Assembly (NCBI RefSeq): GCF_000247815.1
Contig: NC_021675.1
Location: 65,925,040 to 65,989,039, forward strand
DNA length: 64,000 bases
Source: Ficedula albicollis
Taxonomy: Eukaryota > Chordata > Aves > Passeriformes > Muscicapidae
Reading direction: 5' to 3'
Part shown: piece after piece, positions 1-10,690 of the stretch
Numbering within the stretch: the stretch's first letter is position 1
Layout: each line of letters starts with the position of its first letter
Translations under genes and position numbers: made by a program
The notes under the pieces: generated by a model
Database searches by the model: none
What the model was told of the DNA's origin: nothing
What the model saw: only the letters and a program-made list of their open reading frames with translations

Positions 1-538
1 AATAACAACTCTTAACAGCTGTGATTCTGAAGAACTCTGCAAATACACTCTAAATCTTGGGTAAATTTTCGAATTATTGTGATTTTCCAGCCTGTTTTGT
101 GTTTTTTTTGCGAGGTCAGAACTATGCTTCAGGACCCTTGAGACAGGTGAATCCCATGGGTGACTTGAAATCATTAAGGTGCAAAGCCTTCACTTTGACT
201 AATTCTGAATTTTTTTACCGTCATTGAGGTCTAATTTAGCAAGTGTCCACTCTGAATCCTCTTTCTAGCCAGAGGCAGACAGGACCAAACTCCAATGAAC
301 TCATGCCATTGACACAAACCTGGCATAAATATTAGATACTATTCTGAATGTTTTTTGTATGTCCTCCATTAACCCTCCATCTCATGCTCACCATTCCTTA
401 ACCTACCTTTATTAACAGTTTCACCTACTGTATTAACAGTGCTGATGTCATGAAAAAACAGGAAATATGTTTTAGAGTTTATTTGGAAGGGTTCAGTGAA
501 AGCAAAGGTATCAGGAATATTTGGATGAAAAAGATCTC
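1..538. other. unique AT-rich noncoding sequence
   Basis: I see no repeat family, splice-supported exon or RNA gene here. Open frames are below chance-significant length. It leads directly into the 64-bp duplication. Confidence 0.6.
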
Positions 539-664
539 ATGGAGGAAATGCCTCTCCTTGGGTCCAGTCAGAGAAAACCCCTCAAGATGAGAAAGAAACC
601 TAATGGAGGAAACGCCTCTCCTTGGGTCCAGTCAGAGAAAACCCCTCAAGATGAGAAAGAAAAA
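539..664. repeat. 64-bp tandem duplication, two copies
   Basis: Two head-to-tail copies begin at 539 and 603, each opening with ATGGAGGAAA and sharing the block CCTCTCCTTGGGTCCAGTCA. I see one clear substitution (ATG versus ACG in the AAATGCC/AAACGCC word). The unit is not a multiple of three, so the two short frames that run through it (521-709 and 603-842) are in different phases, which argues against coding use. Confidence 0.9.
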
Positions 665-711
665 TCCCACTCAGAGGAGTGCATATCAAGGAACACTCTA
701 CTTTTCTAAAC

Positions 712-790
712 AAAAAAAAACCCAACAACAACAACAAAAAAAAACCAAAAAAACAAAAAAACAAAAAACAAATAAAAAAGAACAAAAAAG
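712..790. repeat. A-rich / (CAA)n low-complexity tract
   Basis: The stretch is almost entirely A with interspersed C, including a run of CAA repeats near 723-736 and several CAAAAAAA words. It is simple sequence. It could be a decayed poly-A tail, but no retroelement body is recognisable on its 5' side. Confidence 0.85.
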
Positions 791-859
791 GAAAACCACC
801 AAACTAAAGCCAAAGAAGCCACAAGGAAAACCACCAAATTAAAGCCAAAGAAGCCACAA
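790..859. repeat. 35-bp tandem duplication, two copies
   Basis: Copies start at 790 and 825 with GGAAAACCACCAAA, followed by AAAGCCAAAGAAGCCACAA. One C/T difference separates them. It directly follows the A-rich tract, which may have promoted slippage. Confidence 0.9.
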
Positions 860-1262
860 TAAAAGCAACATGAAGTGAAAGGTTACTGTCAGAGAACTTC
901 CCTCTGTGACAGGCACTGAGACTTTAGCACCTACTGCCTTCAACTGCAGTTGGGCCAAAAATAACCAGAGGTATTAAAAGTGGAATTTCCTGACAGTAAA
1001 AATAAAAAAGTATGTGTTGGTGGGTTTTTTGGTATTTTCAGCTCTGGCCATTTTCATGAGAATTTCCGTGCAAAAATTTTCATGGATTTCACTCCTGTAA
1101 GCAGGATGTTTTGCAAAAGGAACATTTGCAGGCCACCTGCCTCCTGAAACACTGGAGAGACTCCACAGACAACAGCCAAAAGCCCTGGCTGGGAAATGAA
1201 GAAATGAGGCTGCTGTCCAGAGCTGCATCTAAACTCCCATTTCTGAGCTGTGACGATGCACA
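860..1262. other. unique noncoding sequence flanking the minisatellite
   Basis: No recognisable repeat or gene. A minus-strand frame (1054-1377) runs out of the first minisatellite units into this stretch, but it stays open only because of the repeat composition and matches no known family. Confidence 0.5.
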
Positions 1263-3021
1263 GGCCCATTGCATCACCTGCCAGTGACAAACCCTGAGCT
1301 GGTGGGGCCCATTGCATCACCTGCCAGTGACAAAGCTCTGAACTGTTGGGGCCCATTGCATCACCTGCCAGTGACAAAGCTCTGAACTGTTGGGGCCCAT
1401 TGCATCACCTGCCAGTGACAAAGCTCTGAACTGTTGGGGCCCATTGCATCACCTGCCAGTGACAAAGCTCTGAACTGTTGGGGCCCATTGCATCACCTGC
1501 CAGTGACAAAGCTCTGAACTGTTGGGGCCCATTGCATCACCTGCCAGTGACAAAGCTCTGAACTGTTGGGGCCCATTGCATCACCTGCCAGTGACAAAGC
1601 TCTGAACTGTTGGGGCCCATTGCATCACCTGCCAGTGACAAAGCTCTGAACTGTTGGGGCCCATTGCATCACCTGCCAGTGACAAAGCTCTGAACTGTTG
1701 GGGCCCATTGCATCACCTGCCAGTGACAAAGCTCTGAACTGTTGGGGCCCATTGCATCACCTGCCAGTGACAAAGCTCTGAACTGTTGGGGCCCATTGCA
1801 TCACCTGCCAGTGACAAAGCTCTGAACTGTTGGGGCCCATTGCATCACCTGCCAGTGACAAAGCTCTGAACTGTTGGGGCCCATTGCATCACCTGCCAGT
1901 GACAAAGCTCTGAACTGTTGGGGCCCATTGCATCACCTGCCAGTGACAAAGCTCTGAACTGTTGGGGCCCATTGCATCACCTGCCAGTGACAAAGCTCTG
2001 AACTGTTGGGGCCCATTGCATCACCTGCCAGTGACAAAGCTCTGAACTGTTGGGGCCCATTGCATCACCTGCCAGTGACAAAGCTCTGAACTGTTGGGGC
2101 CCATTGCATCACCTGCCAGTGACAAAGCTCTGAACTGTTGGGGCCCATTGCATCACCTGCCAGTGACAAAGCTCTGAACTGTTGGGGCCCATTGCATCAC
2201 CTGCCAGTGACAAAGCTCTGAACTGTTGGGGCCCATTGCATCACCTGCCAGTGACAAAGCTCTGAACTGTTGGGGCCCATTGCATCACCTGCCAGTGACA
2301 AAGCTCTGAACTGTTGGGGCCCATTGCATCACCTGCCAGTGACAAAGCTCTGAACTGTTGGGGCCCATTGCATCACCTGCCAGTGACAAAGCTCTGAACT
2401 GTTGGGGCCCATTGCATCACCTGCCAGTGACAAAGCTCTGAACTGTTGGGGCCCATTGCATCACCTGCCAGTGACAAAGCTCTGAACTGTTGGGGCCCAT
2501 TGCATCACCTGCCAGTGACAAAGCTCTGAACTGTTGGGGCCCATTGCATCACCTGCCAGTGACAAAGCTCTGAACTGTTGGGGCCCATTGCATCACCTGC
2601 CAGTGACAAAGCTCTGAACTGTTGGGGCCCATTGCATCACCTGCCAGTGACAAAGCTCTGAACTGTTGGGGCCCATTGCATCACCTGCCAGTGACAAAGC
2701 TCTGAACTGTTGGGGCCCATTGCATCACCTGCCAGTGACAAAGCTCTGAACTGTTGGGGCCCATTGCATCACCTGCCAGTGACAAAGCTCTGAACTGTTG
2801 GGGCCCATTGCATCACCTGCCAGTGACAAAGCTCTGAACTGTTGGGGCCCATTGCATCACCTGCCAGTGACAAAGCTCTGAACTGTTGGGGCCCATTGCA
2901 TCACCTGCCAGTGACAAAGCTCTGAACTGTTGGGGCCCATTGCATCACCTGCCAGTGACAAAGCTCTGAGCTGGTGGGGCCCATTGCATCACCTGCCAGT
3001 GACAAAGCTCTGAGCTGGTGG
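1263..3021. repeat. 44-bp minisatellite, about 40 copies
   Basis: The unit reads GGCCCATTGCATCACCTG, then CCAGTGACAAAGCTCTGAAC, then TGTTGG, for a 44-bp period. Forty copies fit between 1263 and 3021. The first copy is one base short (43 bp) and reads AAACCCTGAGCTGGTGG at its end. The last two copies (from 2934 and 2978) also end GAGCTGGTGG, while the interior copies end GAACTGTTGG and look identical. So the edge variants are shared and the interior is homogenised, as expected when an array expands from within. The unit is not a multiple of three and no frame stays open through it, so coding is excluded. There is no CpG in the unit. Each copy contains ATTGCATCA and an overlapping CACCTG E-box. 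The copy number may be an assembly estimate. Confidence 0.97.
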
Positions 3022-3634
3022 CTGTTGCTGCATCCCACACTTCAACAGCAGGTGAACATAATCAGAGATGACAGCTTTGAGACCAAGGAAGACTTAACTC
3101 TCTTCACAGAATGAGAAAAAGGGGGACTGTGGGGTAGCACAGACTTGTGAAAAGTGGTTTATTTTACACGCTGGTACCACTCGAGCTCCAACAGGACAGA
3201 CAAGCCAATCCCACTTCCACTGAGAGATTAATCAGCCCAGAGAGAATTTTCACTGCTGTGCATAAGCTGCTACCAGCACCTGGACTCAATCTTTCACTAC
3301 CAATTCCTTCTTAATACTGCAACCTCTGCTGGGAGACCAACATGGACATATCCCTATTCTGTACTCTTGCATAAAGAATGCTGTGGTTTATTGCTTGGGC
3401 TTGATTTAAAAACTTTGGTATGGAAAGGGATCACTTATTTTCTTAGAAAGGTAAATGTGGAGAGGTGGAACTTCAGGAAAGTGGGGTATTTTAAGGTTAT
3501 AAAGGGATTAATACATTAAAAAACTGAGATAAAAAATGAAAGCTTTTAAATTGAACATATGTGAAAGCTTCCCAAGAGGGGCATCTGCTTGACTATGGAA
3601 TAGTCACTCAGAAGAAGGGAAACAAGCTCTATTT
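3022..3634. other. unique sequence with an LTR-like candidate
   Basis: A purine tract AGAAAAAGGGGGA (3113-3125) is followed three bases later by TGTGGGG (3129). This resembles a retroviral polypurine tract joined to the 5' end of an LTR. Further on there is a polyadenylation-like CATAAAG near 3371. I could not define a 3' LTR end or a target-site duplication and see no retroviral coding sequence, so this is only a lead. Confidence 0.2.
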
Positions 3635-3689
3635 CACAGCATCACAGAATGGTTGAGTCCAACTACAAACCTAACACTGCCAAGTCCCT

Positions 3690-4338
3690 CTAAACCATGT
3701 CCCTAAGGGTCACATCTACTTGTCTTTTAAATATCTCCAGGGATGGTGATTCAACCACCTCCCTGGGCAGCCTGTTCCAATGCCTGACAAACCCTTCCAT
3801 GAAGAAGTTTTTCCTAATATCCAATCTAAACCTCCCCTGGTGCAACTTGAGGCCATTTCCTCTCATCCTGTCCTTGTTACCTGGGAGAAGAGCCCGACCT
3901 GGCTGCCCCATCCTGTCAGGGAGCTGTGGAGATCCAGAAGGTCCCCCCTGAGCCTCCTTTACTCCTGGTTAAACATCCCCAGCTCCCTCAGCTGCTCCCC
4001 CAGAAGGTTCCCCCTGAGCCTCCTTTACTCCAGGTTAAACATCCCCAGCTCCCTCAGCTGCTCCTCATCACACTTGTACTCCAGACCCTTCCCCAGCTCC
4101 ATTGCCCTTCTCTGGACATGCTGCAGCCCCTCAATGTCCTTTCTGCAGTGATGGGACCAAAAGTGAACCCAGGATTTGAGATGTGCCAAGCACAGAGCAC
4201 AGTCACTGCTCTGGTCCTGCTGGCCACACCACTCCTGACCCAGGCCAGGATCCCACTGCTCTTCTTGGCCCCCATGTTCAGCTGGCTCTCAACCAACACC
4301 CCCAGCTCCTTTTCTGCCAGGCAGCTTTCCAGCCTCAA
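3690..4338 (-). pseudogene. CR1 ORF2 C-terminal remnant
   Basis: Decayed coding sequence inside the CR1 fragment. In living CR1 elements ORF2 encodes an endonuclease and reverse transcriptase; only the C-terminal tail downstream of the RT domain remains. The stretch near 4200-4338 still reads as ORF2 (SRTRAV and LGVLVESQLN are visible). It then loses frame before the well-preserved terminal block [11 protein letters not shown] at about 3800-3830. The internal 66-bp duplication keeps frame length but repeats the intervening peptide. No catalytic YXDD motif is present, so it cannot encode active enzyme. Confidence 0.85.
3934..4065. repeat. 66-bp tandem duplication inside CR1
   Basis: Copies begin with CCAGAAGGT at 3934 and 4000 and both run through CCCCTGAGCCTCCTTTACTC and CCCCAGCTCCCTCAGCTGCT. 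They differ at a few positions (for example TGGTTAAAC versus AGGTTAAAC). This is a local duplication after, or carried with, the CR1 insertion. Confidence 0.92.
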
Positions 4339-4340
4339 AC

Positions 4341-7300
4341 TTTAGAACATGTAAAATGATAATGATCTAACTATGGCAGAGCTATAGATTTTACAATTCC
4401 ATTTGCCAAAGTTGGCTCATGTAGCTCTCAAAGAGAGCTTTAGTAACTCCTGGAGTATGGTATGGTACGATTGATAAGAAAGAAAACACACAACAGAAAA
4501 GGATGTTAGTGAAAATGGAGTCCTTCAGATGGTGAAATATTCTCTTCTGGCTGTGTCTATACAGAGAACATCTGGATTTCTTCTGAGTTCATGCAGGATA
4601 TGGCCTGTGCCTGCCACACTCACCTCTCTCCTGCCCTTCTCTGTGCCCATGACTGTATCTGGTTCAGATCTGCACCTACTTTATAACCTTCTTCCCCTCC
4701 TTCCCCAGGCACTTTCCATAAAGCTGTGGAGGGAGAAGCCTTTCTGGAAGTGCAGCTCTTCCTTGCTGCTTGTGGTCTCTTGCTGCCCACAGAGCTCACA
4801 AAGCCATCTGAGACACATTCTCCATCTGCCATGGGGATGCTCCAGCTCCTGCTGCAACCACACAAAGAACCACAAGGAGAAACAGCTGGAGTTTTTCACT
4901 CAACCACTGCAATTCCCTGGCCTGCCATTACAACAATTACAATCAGCCCTTCCGCCGTGCTGACTCCTCCAGACACCAGGACCTCCCGCCTGACTTCAGG
5001 TCTCCATTCCACAGGGGGCAAGAAAACAATCCTTCCTCCTTTGTTGCTGTTGTTGAGGGTGCTTTTTTTATCAGCATGCTCCAGCACACACAGCCAGCAG
5101 CCCCGAGAGCTCTGTACCACAGGCACCAGTCTGCGGTCACAGTCTTGATCTGCTACTGCAGAGGATGAAAGGGAGAAGAAATCAGAGAACAAGATGAGTG
5201 GTTAGGCTTCTGCCTTGTCACCATGAAACAGCAGCCCCCAAAAGACAGCAATTACCAGCCAGCTGTTCCAGGCCCAGAACAAATTGGTAATATTTCCCAG
5301 TGTTTTTTAATGCTAGCATCAAGGCTTTCTTAGAGACAGGGTCCCAGTATATTAGAGGCTGTCCACAGATAGCACAGAAGACAGACTGTTTAAAGAGTTT
5401 ACTGCATGTGGTGCAGGCATGGAGTGGATGTCACACATATTAAAGTTCCTTGAAAAACATATTTTTAGCATCCCCCCATTTTGGCCTGGTGGAGGAATGA
5501 AGAGGGTCTTGCACTTTTTAGAGTTGAGAAGTAAAGCTTGATTTATAGCACCAATCAGCCTTTTTGAATTATAACCATTTCACTGCAATTGTTATTTATA
5601 AGAATAAATCACTAGTTACTTACAGAAAGTTTATAAACACTGGGAAGAATTCTGTGATTTTAAGTGTTATCTGACAAATAAGTTTAAACAGTCCTTACTT
5701 AGGAAACCTAACTCTAGTGCCCAAGTCCAGAGAATGGAAAGAAGGTCAGGGTGACACCTATCTCCCTTCCCTGACTGCAGAAGAGATGATGGCTACGTAG
5801 ACTGGGTGCCAAAAGAGAGGTGGTATGAACACTCCACCCAAAAACACAGGCCAAAATTCCATCTTCAACAATCCTAAATTGCTTGGGGTTGGGGGAGGGA
5901 GGCATGCCACTGAAAGGACTAATGCAAGGTTAATGATAAGAAGAAGATTAGAGCAGAGCTGAGGATAAACTGATAAGACCTGGCTCCCAGCCTTCTATTT
6001 TAACCACTACACAGCTGCTGTCCCCCATAAAATTACACCTCTATCACTCCCTTCCCTACTAGCACTGATTGATGTTTATTATTTTCTTCACCAAAACGTG
6101 TAGAAACATCATTGATACGTGTTCCACCTCCCTGAAAATTCGCATGGCCGAAACAGGCCAGCACAAAGAGATTTCCAGAGGGGCTGGAAGGAAGAGAGAG
6201 GTCACACATGGCAGTGACTGAGCACAGGCATTATTTTTGGATGGCATTTATAATCAAACAAAATTAATCAATTGTACAGTCCTGTGCCTTCCAAACACTG
6301 AGATAATTCCTTAGTGTGGAATTACCCAATCCATCACAATGAACTGGGAATTGCAATACTGGGCTTTACAGCCAGGAATGTGGATCCAGCTGTTTCTTCC
6401 ACCCCAGTATGAAAACTATTGAAACATTCTTTATGGGCTTACATATTTCATAGTCTTCTGGTAGAAAAGTAAAAATACCTCCTATGGAAGAAAATGCAAC
6501 ATCCTATGACAATCACCAAATGAAGCAAAATCTCAGAGAGGACTGCTGGTCAACATCTTTAATGGGAAAAGTGTGTTTGCTTGAGGTGAAAAATCACACC
6601 TCATCAAGATAGGTCAATAGGCTATTAGAGTTTAACTTTGATTTCAAGAAATAAAAGCACCCATAAGTTGTAGAAGTGCTAAGGCATCATCAGAGGATGA
6701 CAACTTCGAACTGGGCATTGCAGAGTATATAACAGTCTAAGATGTTCATTATATTCAGTGGGGCACAAGATGTTAGGGAATCCTTCCTCTCATTTCTTCT
6801 CATTTTTTTGTTACTTCAGAAAACAGTTTCCATATGTATTAAATACAAATTTTAAATGCCACCAGCAGCAGTCAGCCCCTCATCAGTCACTATCCCATAA
6901 CTTTATACTCAAATCTCTTTTGATAAACAGACTTTCTAAAGGTTAGGTAAACCACTAAGTCAGGAATTTGAAAGAAAAGGCATTTGACAGGGTAGAGAGA
7001 AAAAAAATAGCTTTTCAAACTTAGATTTATGTTTTGTAAACAAACCAATATGCAGTTGTGTAACAGCAATATGGAAGCTGTGTAATCTCTCTGACCACTA
7101 CACTTTACAGCATGACAATAAGGTAAAGGAATTGAGATTTCGGGCTCAATGAAACAGAAAGCAGCCTTGGTGTCTGAGGATATCAAGACTTGCAACATTG
7201 CCCCCATATGCTGTGAAATACATAATTTTATTAATGAAGTGCCATTTACCTTCTGCATAATGCTCAATGAATGATACCTACATCTCTGGGTCATTGTCAG

Positions 7301-7781
7301 ACTAATAATAAGCTGGTTTTAGTAGCAAAATGTTACCACTTTCACAATTCTGTCCAAGAACAACCCTGGACAAGTGGCAATTTTGTTGGCTCCCAAAACA
7401 AACTGAATACTTGGCACCCTACCTAACGTGAGGATTACAGTATATTACACAGGATAATGCTGGCCTGTGTCTCGCCAAAATTAAACCTAACCTAATTACA
7501 TGGAGTAAATTATAGCTTTCCATGTGGGGTAAAACACAAATTGTAAAAATGGTTGCTCCACGATTAACTATATAATCCCAATGCTGTCATTAGAAATTTC
7601 TAAAACATGCTTCAAAACAATGGCTAGTGTAGTACAGTCATTCCTGTGGGATGGAATTAAATTCCTTTGTGTGTTTTTGCATTTTTTTTAGTGCCTGTCC
7701 TGGCACATGACCAGCAGCCTATAAGAACAACAACCATCTTAGGATCAGAAAGGACCAGAGACAGAAGCTACCTAAGAAAAC
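4341..7781. other. unique noncoding sequence
   Basis: No repeat family or gene recognised over 3.4 kb. Overlapping frames of 98-144 codons occur at 4529-5192 on both strands. They overlap each other in several phases, show no known domain and are best read as chance frames in locally GC-richer DNA. The remainder is AT-rich. Confidence 0.5.
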
Positions 7782-7840
7782 CAGAATCATAAAATCATAG
7801 GATAGCCTGGCTTGAAAGGGGCCTTTCAAGATGATCTAAA
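7782..7840 (-). mobile_element. very short CR1 3' tail
   Basis: The words AGAATCATAAAATCATAGGATAG and then GGCTTGAAAGGGGCC resemble the complement of the CR1 3' terminus (octamer-like ATTCTATGATTCT end, preceded by the conserved CCAACC-type block). Only about 60 bp can be aligned by eye, so this is a heavily truncated copy. Confidence 0.6.
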
Positions 7841-10249
7841 AGCATATGAAACTCAGTATTATTTTAGGTAGAATTCAACAGATTTTGAGTGCTCAGTAGC
7901 AAAGTTTCTGCTTTTTTTTTTCAGAGTGAGGTCACAGCTCTCCCCAGTACTCAGAATCCTCTAGACAACATGTCCCATGTCAATGCACTTCACACCTTGA
8001 ACCTCATGTAAAGGCTTCACTGAGACAAAGCAGGGGCAGGGAGTCTCCATAAACAATATTGGTTTGCAGATAGGAAAATGCATTGAGGAGACAAACTCAG
8101 GGCTGAAAGGGGAATTCAGTGCTTGTCAATGAACCACAACCACCTAACCAGGGTGAGCTGTCACCCAGGACCTTGCCCAGATGATCCATAAAATTTTTTT
8201 TCCAAGAAGTGTATCCCCCTCTGATATTTAGAAGCTAAAGCAGGTGCAGTTTATTAGCTTCCTATGCAGGTTACCCCATATGGACTGCTCTTGGATGGTA
8301 CTGGAAGCCACAATCTGCACCAAGGGGGCAACTGGGAACATTGAAGCCCTGTATTCAAAAACAGAAAACATCTCAGTGTTATCTGTGGAGGAAAAGTATT
8401 TATTTTTTTGACTAGTAAACAGTGCTTTCTCTAAAATCTCTAAATATTTATTCTAACAAGCACTGCAGTTTGCACACCTTATTTTTTACTGTGATAATGC
8501 ATTTTACTATTGACATACTCATATGAATATTTCATTCTGAATGTATTCCACACGCTGTTGGCTATTTTAAACAACAGATGTGAGAGGGATTTAAATGCCA
8601 ATTTTAAAACTGTGCAGTTGATTGAAATCCTGTGAGCCATTCATAGATTGCCAGATATTCTATTTACATGATTCCTCCCATGTAAAATACTTCAGGGAAT
8701 ACTCTAGACTCTAGCATATGGTTTAGAATGATGATGACTGATGTTGGAGATGCCACACAGACAACAGGACATATTATCTGCTTACATCTGTGCATAGAAT
8801 GCTTCGAGATTTTTGGATGGAAGGGGTTATGAATGTGTGAGGCTGAGATGCTGCATTTATGTCCCTCTAAATCATGCTCAGAGATAACAAGCAGTTGCAG
8901 CCCTGTCAGTGCAAGAGCAAGCTCTTTTATGAATGCATTTCATTGCATCCATGTGCTGTTATCCCCCTGGGCAATTATGACTTGCGGGTGAACCTTGAAA
9001 AATTGGGGAGGATCAGCTGGAAAGGAGAACTCCAGTGCCAAAACACATCCAGAGCCTGAAAACGGAAACCTTGTGAGAATAGCCTGCGCACAGTCGGATT
9101 GCAGGGTTTACTCCTTCCAGCACTGGGGAAACCCCTGTCCATGCCACACATCTGACTGACTTCCACTTCTGCATCTGCAGCCTCACAAATCCCACGGGCC
9201 TGAAACTCCCACGCTCTATAGCAGAGGCCCTGCCTGACAGATTACATGCAAATGTTACAAACACATCACAGGCTGGAGCAGAGGAATGTTCACAGTGCTG
9301 CAGACACACTCGAGAAAAAAGGTCCAGCAAGACCCCTCGGGGCAGTCCCCAGGGTAATGCATCCTGAATGGGGAGCTCTATCATGTGAAAACATTCCTAA
9401 TAATTCCTTCTGTTTTCATTAATAATATTAAATTTCCTGCTTCTGGGGTATCTTTTGTTTTAATAAGCACAGCTTTTTTGTCTCATCTTCTGAAAGGCTG
9501 CTCCACTCTGAGTCTGTTATTCCTATTTATGCTGAAGTCTTTTAAATGGGCCAGGCATCCATATCCAAAATCAGCAATTTGCAAGCCATAATCTCATACC
9601 AACCAGATTAACGTGACACCTGAGATGTGTTTTCTTTCAAGACACAGGAGTCTGAATGGCTGAAAGTACCAGAAATGCATGAAAAAAATCATCTTTCTGC
9701 TTCAGAAACATATGCAGTGCATTCTGTGGTGCTCGTGAGTGACCTTTGGTGATTTTTTCTTGACAAAGAGTCAACTAAAATTCAAATCAAATTGTAGTAG
9801 TCCAATGGTTTGAAATCACTAGGAAAAAAAAAAAAAGAGGTGTTTTTTTACTATCTGAAATACTTCACTCTGGCCCAGAAATAATTAGGAGTGGATAAAT
9901 TATCTGGCCTGCGATTTTCTCTGGCATATTATTTTACTCATGTCTTTCTTCTTCCTCTGCAGGGGGTGCTTGTGGTCATATTGTTCTTTTATTTATGGCT
10001 CACAGCCTTTTCAGTGGCAGCACGCACACCCAAGTGCAGGCCCAGAGCAGGAATGCAAATTCCTTGGGAGGTAAATGGGAAGAGAAAAATGTCCAGACCA
10101 TGCCTAATCTTTACAAGGATGGCAGTTAAACAGAAAACTACACCCTTAAACCCCAAAACTGGGGAAACAACAATGCCTAATTATAATATCATGATATATA
10201 TATTTATGAGCTTCACATTTAGTGTGGAAGCCTAATTGGTTCTTTGGAA
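7841..10249. other. unique AT-rich noncoding sequence
   Basis: No interspersed repeat or gene recognised. A perfect octamer word ATGCAAAT occurs at 9246-9253 and again at 10053-10060; either could be chance. A 123-codon minus-strand frame at 9013-9384 has no recognisable domain. Confidence 0.5.
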
Positions 10250-10690
10250 GTTCTGCTATAAAACAGCACCTGTATTATCCAGCTGATGCACCCCCCGATT
10301 TATTTTGCTCAGTGCTGACTTGCTTCCACACCCAGGCCCGCTCTCTGGCTCAGCTTTCAAGCTGATTTCTCTGACAAGCTGGCAGCAATAAAATAATTCA
10401 TTCCAGAGGCTGGGAGAATCAGCCACAGCATACACTGCGAGGATCGCCTGGCAGCAGTACAGAGCCCTACGCAATGGGAAGCCCGGGGTAAACCCTGGGC
10501 TGGGACGCCTGGATGCCACAGGGAGGAGGGAAGGCTTCGGTAACCCGACCAGGAATAAAGGCAGCCTCATGGCAGTGGGATGGGAGGAACGCCAGACAGG
10601 CCTTGCTCCAAAGAAGACTCGCTGAAAGGAAGAAGGAGCAACCACGGAGAGGAATACTTTTAATCAGAACAGAATTTCCGTGAGAAGCGC
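10250..10690. other. moderately CpG-enriched unique patch
   Basis: About fifteen CpG dinucleotides lie in roughly 440 bp (for example around 10437-10453, 10471-10509 and 10537-10550), against a CpG-poor background. A 129-codon minus-strand frame covers 10256-10645 without recognisable homology. It could be a regulatory element or an exon of an unannotated transcript; no splice or promoter structure is clear. Confidence 0.3.

Larger units (their letters stand above)
3635..4340 (-). mobile_element. CR1 LINE 3' fragment
   Basis: This is a 5'-truncated CR1 non-LTR retrotransposon whose sense strand is the minus strand. Its 3' end is at the left (CACAGAATGGTTGAGTCC, the complement of the usual CR1 tail). 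Minus-strand frames preserve the C-terminal part of ORF2. One (3911 to 3690) carries the hallmark [11 protein letters not shown], then [20 protein letters not shown]. Another (4338 to 4054) carries RLESCLAEKELGVLVESQLN. The two lie in different frames, so the copy is a dead pseudogene fragment. It contains only the region after the reverse-transcriptase core. A 66-bp internal duplication lies at 3934-4065. Family assignment is confident; subfamily is not. Confidence 0.93.

Noticed and set aside
1263..3021. CRISPR array (regular short repeats)
   Set aside because: Units are contiguous with no variable spacers, and the genome is a vertebrate; it is a minisatellite.
3690..3911. Small gene with a well-conserved peptide
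   Set aside because: The peptide is the C-terminal tail of CR1 ORF2 inside a truncated LINE, so it is a retrotransposon remnant.
9246..9253. Octamer ATGCAAAT as a POU-factor enhancer
   Set aside because: An 8-bp word is expected about twice in 64 kb of double-stranded sequence, and it occurs at least three times here without further context.
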